Source of the DNA: Bacteroidales bacterium
GTDB taxonomy: Bacteria > Bacteroidota > Bacteroidia > Bacteroidales > UBA932
DNA length: 64,000 nt
NCBI GenBank assembly: GCA_017473705.1
Contig: JAFUJQ010000050.1
Location: forward strand, 37,066-101,065
Direction: 5' to 3'
Position numbers and translations under genes: made by a program. Under the pieces are notes generated by a model. It was not told the origin of the DNA, searched no databases, and saw only the letters and a list, made by a program, of their open reading frames with translations. Positions 58,992 through 64,000 of the stretch are shown one piece after another (positions within the stretch are counted from its first letter, which is position 1; each line of letters opens with the position of its first letter).

Positions 58992-61325
58992 ATGCGAGGT
59001 TTTTTGTTTTTTGCAGCGTTCATGACGCTGATCCCGGGCATCGTACAAGGTGCGGAGCCCGAAGGCACGGTCGAGAAGCTTGACAGTGCGGTGGTATCCA
59101 CCTCAAGAGCAGGGGAGTCTACCCCTGTAACCTACACAATGGTTTCGCGTGAAGAACTGCGTGCCGTTAATCCTATGAACTCTCTTCCGATGGCTTTGGC
59201 CCTTCAGCCGTCAGTCGTGACGGTGAATGAAGGCGGTACAGGTCTTGGCTATTCGAAGATGACAGTCCGTGGTTCAAAAGGTTCTCAGATCAATGTGACT
59301 CTCAACGGCATAACTCTTAACGATGCGGAATCTCAGGAAGTGTTCTGGGTGAACATTCCTGCCCTTTCCGGCCTTCTGTCCAGCGTTCAGCTTCAGCGAG
59401 GTCTGGGCACATCTGCTGCCGGACCCGGTGCTTTTGGCGCCAGTATCAACATGAGTACAGCTTCTGTAGGCGCTCATCCATATGCCTCCGTAGATCTGGG
59501 CTACGGCTCATATGGCACTTTTACGGCAGCGGCATCAGTCGGTACAGGCCTGACAAAGTCGGGATTATATTTCGACTTTGCGTATTCTCGTGGTCTGACA
59601 GACGGATACATAAGGAATGCATACGCGGATGTCCAGTCAGCATTTGCGGTCCTCGGCTGGATGAATGAAAAGAATTCGCTCCGACTGACCTGGCTTTTCG
59701 GAGACCAGCATACCGGCATCACATGGCATGGAATAGATCTGGCTCAATATGAGGCAGACCGAAGGTACAACCCTGCCGGAGAATATTATGACCAGTATGG
59801 CAATGTGCGTTACTATGACAATGACACTGACAACTATACGCAGCATCATCTTCAGTTGAACTATACGCGCCAGTTTACAGACCGTCTTGTCTGGACCACC
59901 ACATTCAACTGGACAAAGGGAGACGGATATTATGAGAATTACAAGGCAGGCAAGAGGTTCAGCAAATATAATTTCATATTTGAAGAGGATTCCAAAGGCG
60001 ACTTCATAGTGCAGGAGGCGATGGGCAATCACTATTTCGTGCTGAACTCCGATCTTAAATATTCTTCAGACCGTCTTGCTCTGACGGCCGGAATCAATCT
60101 TTCCCGTTATGACGGTGACCATATAGGAAAAGTGCTGTGGAGCGATATTCTGGGTGATGCCTATGACTATGCCTCACACAAATGGTATCTCAACAACGGC
60201 CTCAAGCAGGAGGCCAATGCATTCGTCCGTGCCGAATGGAATCCTCTTGACTGGATGACAGCATATGCTGATCTGCAATATAGAGGAGTGTGGCTTGATA
60301 TGAGCGGTCCGGAAGACGATCAGATTCCTTTGGATTATTCTACTCAGTGGCAGTTCCTTAACCCACGTGCGGGACTCTCATTCCATTGGGATTCTCGTCA
60401 GAAGGCGTATGTTTCGGCTGCATTGGGACATCGCGAGCCAGGCCGCAGCGACATCAAGGAGAACATAAAGAATGCCTGGATCGCAGACCAGGCGGGAGTC
60501 GCAAATGAGGGCGTGTCGCTGAAACCGGAGAAGATGCTCGATGTCGAGCTGGGTTATACATATGCATCTGAGAAGATTTCAGCTTCTGCCAATATATATC
60601 TTATGGAATATTGGGACATGCTTCTGGAGACAGGACGTCTGTCGAATGTGGGATATGCCATAAAGGAGAATGTCGCCCGTTCGTGGAGAAGGGGAGTCGA
60701 ACTGGCTGCATCATGGCAGGCTCTCGCCTGGCTGCGTGCGGATGCTAATCTCACCCTAAGTGTCAACAGAATCAAGGATTATACAGATTATGTGCAGCAT
60801 GTCGACACATATGACAACTGGAACGAGACAGGAAAGACGACGGCGATGAATTACGGAACCACGATAATGTTGATGTCTCCGTCTATCACAGGAATGGCCC
60901 GACTGTCATTCAAGCCTTGGTGTCATGCTTCAAACTCATTGAAGACCATGGAATTGTCTATGGATGGAAAATATGTCGGCAAGCAGTATATGGACAACAC
61001 GATGACTGACAGCCGATCGATCCCGGCCTACTTCGTTTCAAATCTTGGCGTGAGCTATTCTATCCCTTTGAATAAGAGATCTCTCGACTTCGCTCGAGAT
61101 GACAACAGGAAAGGTCATGGTTGTCATTTCGACCGAGCGGAGCGAGTGGAGAAATCCAGCATAAGGATAGCCTTCTATGTAAACAATGTCTTCAACAACA
61201 TGTACTACGCCGACGGCTGGTGCTGGAAGAACCTGGTAGAAGAAGACGGAGCCGTGGCAGACGGCATTGGCGTCTATCCACAGGCTCCGATAAACTGTAT
61301 GCTGAAGGTCAGCTGGAATTTCTAG
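58992..61325 (+). CDS. TonB-dependent receptor, probable thiamine/precursor uptake
   Basis: 777 residues from 58992: signal peptide (to about 20), TonB-box region, plug domain (about 45-150, MTVRGSKGSQINVTLNGITL) and beta-barrel ending in an aromatic C-terminus (LKVSWNF). The TPP riboswitch ties it to thiamine supply; receptors under THI boxes are known in Bacteroides. Residues about 696-722, near the end, are encoded by a dispersed repeat (RSLDFARDDNRKGHGCHFDR). The ATG at 58947 abuts the riboswitch and would put charged residues before the signal peptide. Confidence 0.93.
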   Translation: MRGFLFFAAFMTLIPGIVQGAEPEGTVEKLDSAVVSTSRAGESTPVTYTMVSREELRAVNPMNSLPMALALQPSVVTVNEGGTGLGYSKMTVRGSKGSQINVTLNGITLNDAESQEVFWVNIPALSGLLSSVQLQRGLGTSAAGPGAFGASINMSTASVGAHPYASVDLGYGSYGTFTAAASVGTGLTKSGLYFDFAYSRGLTDGYIRNAYADVQSAFAVLGWMNEKNSLRLTWLFGDQHTGITWHGIDLAQYEADRRYNPAGEYYDQYGNVRYYDNDTDNYTQHHLQLNYTRQFTDRLVWTTTFNWTKGDGYYENYKAGKRFSKYNFIFEEDSKGDFIVQEAMGNHYFVLNSDLKYSSDRLALTAGINLSRYDGDHIGKVLWSDILGDAYDYASHKWYLNNGLKQEANAFVRAEWNPLDWMTAYADLQYRGVWLDMSGPEDDQIPLDYSTQWQFLNPRAGLSFHWDSRQKAYVSAALGHREPGRSDIKENIKNAWIADQAGVANEGVSLKPEKMLDVELGYTYASEKISASANIYLMEYWDMLLETGRLSNVGYAIKENVARSWRRGVELAASWQALAWLRADANLTLSVNRIKDYTDYVQHVDTYDNWNETGKTTAMNYGTTIMLMSPSITGMARLSFKPWCHASNSLKTMELSMDGKYVGKQYMDNTMTDSRSIPAYFVSNLGVSYSIPLNKRSLDFARDDNRKGHGCHFDRAERVEKSSIRIAFYVNNVFNNMYYADGWCWKNLVEEDGAVADGIGVYPQAPINCMLKVSWNF
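61078..61158. repeat. Dispersed repeat inside the TonB receptor gene
   Basis: AGATCTCTCGACTTCGCTCG then AGATGACAACAGG, then TTGTCATTTCGACCGAGCGG then AGCGAGTGGAGAAATCC: two head-to-head copies of the TGTCATTTCGA...GAGAAATC unit. In frame, about 27 residues between late barrel strands. Confidence 0.8.
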
Positions 61326-61395
61326 AAATAAATGTGTATCCATTGGGACTTCCCTCAGGATATTTAATGCCAGCAGTAATAGGACGTAATGCATA

Positions 61396-61437
61396 ATCGC
61401 CCGTGATAACCTCAATTTTCGAGGATCACGGGCGATT
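61396..61437. terminator. Terminator after the TonB receptor gene
   Basis: AATCGCCCGTGAT/ATCACGGGCGATT with CCTC/GAGG inner pairs, then GTTGT. 71 nt past the stop. Confidence 0.75.
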
Positions 61438-62129
61438 GTTGTATCTATAACTTGAATACTTTACCGTTAAAATCGTCTAGTCGAGCGGTTACCTTTCACG
61501 ACAAACGACATTAAAATTAAGATGAAAGAAAATTTCAATACCTCACAACAATTTTGAGAGCAAATCATTATATTTGCAGAGTCGGTGATCCGACAGACAT
61601 ATTGTTGATGAAAGTGTTTGCTTCATCCTTTACTGAAAATCTGGTAAATTTTTATGTGAAAAGGGATAGACAAATGCGCTCATCACCTTGTATCGATATT
61701 GTGCATACGCTTTGTATGCCTCTATCATACGGGTGTGGGGTATTGTTTGTTTTTTCACGGGTTTTACCAGAACCTTCAGTAAGATAGACAATGCTCCACA
61801 CTTTCTGTGTTTAACCCAATGCCAATTATTTATGAAAGAAAGCATGGTCGTTAATGGTTTCGCAAGCCGTGCACAGCGGTCTTGCCAGACCAACTGCCTT
61901 CATCTCATTCGTACATTGCTCTGTCCTCGCCCTCATCCTTTCAATGCCCAAAGGAGGAATGAAACTCGCAATCCAAAGAGTCTTTTGGGAATATCCGATA
62001 CAATTCCTTACTGATCCACTCGGATGGATTCATGACGTTGTAAAATTTTTCTGATTTTCCTGTTTATCTTTTCTTCGATGCGACATTATAGAGTGAAAGC
62101 AAACAAATAATACTCTAAAATCAAGCATT
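61438..62129. other. Gene-poor stretch of about 690 bp
   Basis: No confident gene. A TATATTTG promoter-like element at 61569-61576 (plus) is followed by the hairpin GTCGG/CCGAC (61581-61594) and a 59-codon ORF from 61608 to 61787 (MKVFASSFTENLVNF...). A second 66-codon frame is at 61854-62054. Neither resembles a family I know, and composition is unlike neighbouring genes. It could be a decayed mobile element or an RNA gene. Confidence 0.4.
61569..61576 (+). promoter_or_regulatory. Promoter-like element in the gene-poor stretch
   Basis: TATATTTG followed by CAGA, then a GTCGG/CCGAC hairpin at the predicted transcript start. Confidence 0.4.
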
Positions 62130-62519
62130 ATGAAGAAAATCTTTTTTGCAGCGATTCTCTCGCTTGTTACTGTTCTCTGTGTCTCTGCAACTGTTGCAAA
62201 CATTCCTGCAGACAATTTCTCGTCATCAGTTACTGTCACTATCGCTGGCTCGGACGATGATATCGACTTTGATACCAAGACTTTGGTAACAGTCTACAAT
62301 CTTATGCCTCAGAAAGTGAAGGATCTTTGTGTAGCAAGTTACAAGGACATCGCGCCAAGAATTGATGCATTTGGCTCCAAAGGATTCACCTATGAAGGAG
62401 TGGCAATCCGTACAATCAAAACGGATGATGGCGTCAACCTTAAGTTCAGTTGCGGAGGTCATACCATCGTAGTCGAGAACTATACCCATTCTGAGTTTGA
62501 TTCTATTTTCGGACTCTAA
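62130..62519 (+). CDS. Hypothetical exported protein
   Basis: Not recognised. 129 residues: signal peptide (MKKIFFAAILSLVTVLCVSA, cleavage near 20-24), then a compact acidic domain with short beta strands (SSSVTVTIAGSDDD, LKFSCGGHTIVVENYT) and one Cys pair. It precedes a YiiX-like hydrolase by 3 nt, so the two are probably one operon. Confidence 0.7.
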   Translation: MKKIFFAAILSLVTVLCVSATVANIPADNFSSSVTVTIAGSDDDIDFDTKTLVTVYNLMPQKVKDLCVASYKDIAPRIDAFGSKGFTYEGVAIRTIKTDDGVNLKFSCGGHTIVVENYTHSEFDSIFGL

Positions 62520-62522
62520 GCC

Positions 62523-63074
62523 ATGAGATGGATGTATGTTCTTATATCTGTGCTGTTGCTGTCTTCGTGCAGTGACAGCATTGATATTACGGATCTTCAG
62601 GAAGGAGATGTCGTATTTATTGAAGGACAATCGTCACAAGCTCCATACATCAAGCTCGGGACAATGTCGAAATGGACTCATTGCGGGGTAGTGGTTGATA
62701 CTCCCGACGGTTTGAAAGTTCTTGAGGCTTCAAAGACTGTAAGACTCACTCCATTTGCGACTTTCATCAGTTGGGCAAAGGATGAGAACTGGTGCGTCAA
62801 AAGGCCTTCGCGGCGCCTTGCGAAGCGGATTCCATACAGTAAATATCTTGGACAGCCATACGATCTTGAATTCAAGTTCGATAATGGAAAGATGTATTGT
62901 TCGGAGCTGGTTTGGTTGATATATAAGGAGCAGGAAATAGAATTGTGCAAGCCTCGTAAGGTTTCAAGTTACATCTGCACTAGAATTCCTAGGGTGAAAA
63001 GGCTTATGGACAAGAGAAATATATCAATGGATCAGTATGCCGTCGCCCCTGTGGACCTTTATAAGGCCATATGA
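62523..63074 (+). CDS. YiiX/YebB-like NlpC/P60 cysteine hydrolase (lipoprotein)
   Basis: 183 residues with lipobox (LLLSSC, Cys about 16). Permuted papain-like fold: LQEGDVVFIEG, catalytic His in SKWTHCGVVVD, and catalytic Cys in MYCSELVWLIYKE. Such enzymes act on peptidoglycan peptides or lipid-linked amides; substrate unknown. Its stop overlaps the alternative 63071 start of mtgA. Confidence 0.85.
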   Translation: MRWMYVLISVLLLSSCSDSIDITDLQEGDVVFIEGQSSQAPYIKLGTMSKWTHCGVVVDTPDGLKVLEASKTVRLTPFATFISWAKDENWCVKRPSRRLAKRIPYSKYLGQPYDLEFKFDNGKMYCSELVWLIYKEQEIELCKPRKVSSYICTRIPRVKRLMDKRNISMDQYAVAPVDLYKAI

Positions 63075-63103
63075 TGCGAATTCTTCACTGTCAGGATTTT
63101 TAT

Positions 63104-63111
63104 TACCTTTG
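63104..63111 (+). promoter_or_regulatory. Promoter of mtgA, four nt from ATG
   Basis: TACCTTTG then CGCC and ATG at 63116. Predicted leaderless mRNA. Confidence 0.6.
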
Positions 63112-63115
63112 CGCC

Positions 63116-63796
63116 ATGTTCAGACGTCTATCTAAAATATGCCTGAGGCTGGTGACGGCATTTTTGGTGCTGAGTGTGGCTTGGGTGCTGCTATATAAGT
63201 GGGTGCATGTAAAGTGGACACCGCTGATGCTCAAGCGCAGCGTTCAGAATGTAAAAGTGGATGGGTATCGTAATGTCCGCACATGGGTTGACCTGGAAGA
63301 TGTTGCTCCGGTCATGGTACGTGCGATTCTGGCTTCCGAAGATGGACGTTTCATGGAGCATAATGGCTTTGATGTGCAGGAACTGCAGAAGATGAAGCGT
63401 GAGCATGAGACCAAGGGTAAGAAGATACGCGGCTGCAGCACGGTGAGCCAGCAGGTAGCCAAGAACTGTTTCACTTTCTGTAGCAGAAGCTGGTGGCGCA
63501 AGGGATTCGAGACCTATTATACGTTTCTGATCGAACTGCTGTGGAGCAAGGAGAGGATCATGGAAGTTTATCTGAACATTGCCGAGATGGGACCGGGAGT
63601 CTTTGGAGTCGAGGCCGCGTCCCAGCGGAATTTTGACTGCAATGCCTCTAAACTGACTACTCATCAGGCGGTTTCAATAGCATGCGTCTTGCCCAATCCC
63701 TTAAAACGCAATCCCAAGACTGTCAGTCAGACCAATCGTTCCAAATACAACACGACATACAAAAGGACACGCCAGACCGCTTATCCGTTTAAATGA
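63116..63796 (+). CDS. mtgA: Monofunctional peptidoglycan glycosyltransferase
   Basis: Polymerises lipid II glycan chains. Started at 63116 (MFRRLSKICLRLV) because the promoter lies between 63071 and this ATG; 226 residues. N-terminal membrane helix (about 11-29), GT51 motifs ILASEDGRFMEHNGFD (catalytic Glu), RGCSTVSQQVAKN and LNIAEMGPGVFGVEAASQ. Confidence 0.93.
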   Translation: MFRRLSKICLRLVTAFLVLSVAWVLLYKWVHVKWTPLMLKRSVQNVKVDGYRNVRTWVDLEDVAPVMVRAILASEDGRFMEHNGFDVQELQKMKREHETKGKKIRGCSTVSQQVAKNCFTFCSRSWWRKGFETYYTFLIELLWSKERIMEVYLNIAEMGPGVFGVEAASQRNFDCNASKLTTHQAVSIACVLPNPLKRNPKTVSQTNRSKYNTTYKRTRQTAYPFK

Positions 63797-63898
63797 ACAT
63801 TCCGCCTGGGGAGAAATTCTCTGAGCATCAACAAGATACACAAACTGCGTGCCGTCAAAAGGGAGACCGCTGAAAAAGTCCCCTCAGAACTTGCAGGT

Positions 63899-63935
63899 CC
63901 AGCAATTATTTTTGGATAGTTGCTGGACTTTTTGT
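63899..63935. terminator. Hairpin with U run after mtgA
   Basis: GTCCAGCAA/TTGCTGGAC, 14-nt loop, TTTTT. The 63797-63898 stretch before it holds nothing recognisable. It may instead belong to the end of the mobile element suspected on the right. Confidence 0.65.
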
Positions 63936-63966
63936 ATCTTTATATTGCTGATTAACAATAAGATAT

Positions 63967-64000
63967 ATGCTACCAACACAAGGTGTGATAAGATTTTCAG
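63967..64000 (+). CDS. Start of a gene cut by the window edge, possibly a transposase
   Basis: Open frame from ATG 63967, beginning MLPTQGVIRFS. IS1182-type transposases of Bacteroidota can start with a similar (L)PTxGxIRF segment, so this could be the first codons of one. Only eleven codons are visible, so this is a weak call. Confidence 0.25.
   Translation, partial: MLPTQGVIRFS

Overview
The window reads as ordinary chromosomal DNA of a gut-type Bacteroidales bacterium. Supporting signs are many promoters of the Bacteroidota form TAnnTTTG, start codons mostly without Shine-Dalgarno sequences, a V-type ATPase operon with a DUF2764 gene, a Na+-pumping methylmalonyl-CoA decarboxylase, split glycine decarboxylase (GcvPA/GcvPB), GlnRS, an OprP-type porin, a galactanase and Bacteroidota-restricted families (DUF5606, DUF3276/PUR). 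I cannot name the genus. No tRNA, rRNA, CRISPR array or complete mobile element was seen.

Layout. 1-6.9 kb (minus): V-ATPase operon E-DUF2764-A-B-D-I, with subunit I cut by the left edge. 6.9-11.5 kb (minus): metH-metF behind a structured leader. 11.5-15.1 kb (minus): the methylmalonyl-CoA decarboxylase operon. 15.3-16.8 kb: TPR protein and YebC. 16.8-18.6 kb (plus): small secreted protein and NhaA. 19.2-28.5 kb (plus): lipoate ligase and the whole glycine cleavage system (gcvT, gcvH, gcvPA, gcvPB, lpdA), running on into a YfcC-type transporter and a GH53 galactanase. 28.5-32.6 kb: a possible small membrane peptide gene, porin, YicC, GlnRS. 32.6-35.3 kb: a LytTR regulator overlapping a membrane-anchored partner, divergent from creD. 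35.4-39.8 kb (minus): dsbD, rny, a likely 6S-type RNA, zapA and a coiled-coil gene. 39.8-42.5 kb (minus): 2-oxoacid:ferredoxin oxidoreductase. 42.7-44.8 kb (plus): MTA/SAH deaminase and purine nucleoside phosphorylase. 44.9-47.3 kb (minus): nadE and a PUR-domain protein. 47.4-53.0 kb (plus): nusB-yajC-ybbR-coaE-DUF5606-rimO-lipoprotein. 53.0-58.0 kb (minus): steroid 5-alpha-reductase-like protein, OYE-family flavoenzyme, RNase P RNA, DUF1846, GNAT acyltransferase. 58.1-64 kb (plus): glutamine cyclotransferase, a TPP riboswitch with a TonB receptor, a gene-poor stretch, two small exported proteins, mtgA, and a possible transposase start at the right edge.

Systems. The ion-motive genes (V-ATPase, decarboxylase, NhaA) suggest Na+-linked energetics. 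MetH/MetF and the glycine cleavage system share the folate one-carbon pool, and LplA can lipoylate GcvH. The deaminase-phosphorylase pair would process adenosine-type nucleosides.

Most worth following up: (1) a LytTR regulator and membrane partner overlapping by 4 nt, with a 9-12-9 bp direct repeat in front of divergent creD; (2) a P-protein subunit with eight cysteines in 30 residues where the family normally has a short linker; (3) a NadE whose glutaminase domain has Gly in place of the nucleophilic Cys; (4) a 5-alpha-reductase-like/OYE gene pair that looks like a steroid or bile-acid reducing operon running straight into rnpB; (5) a dispersed repeat family that has entered four protein-coding genes in frame; (6) a 35-codon membrane-peptide ORF with a strong Shine-Dalgarno sequence; (7) a two-hairpin metH leader; (8) several promoters so close to ATG that the mRNAs should be leaderless.
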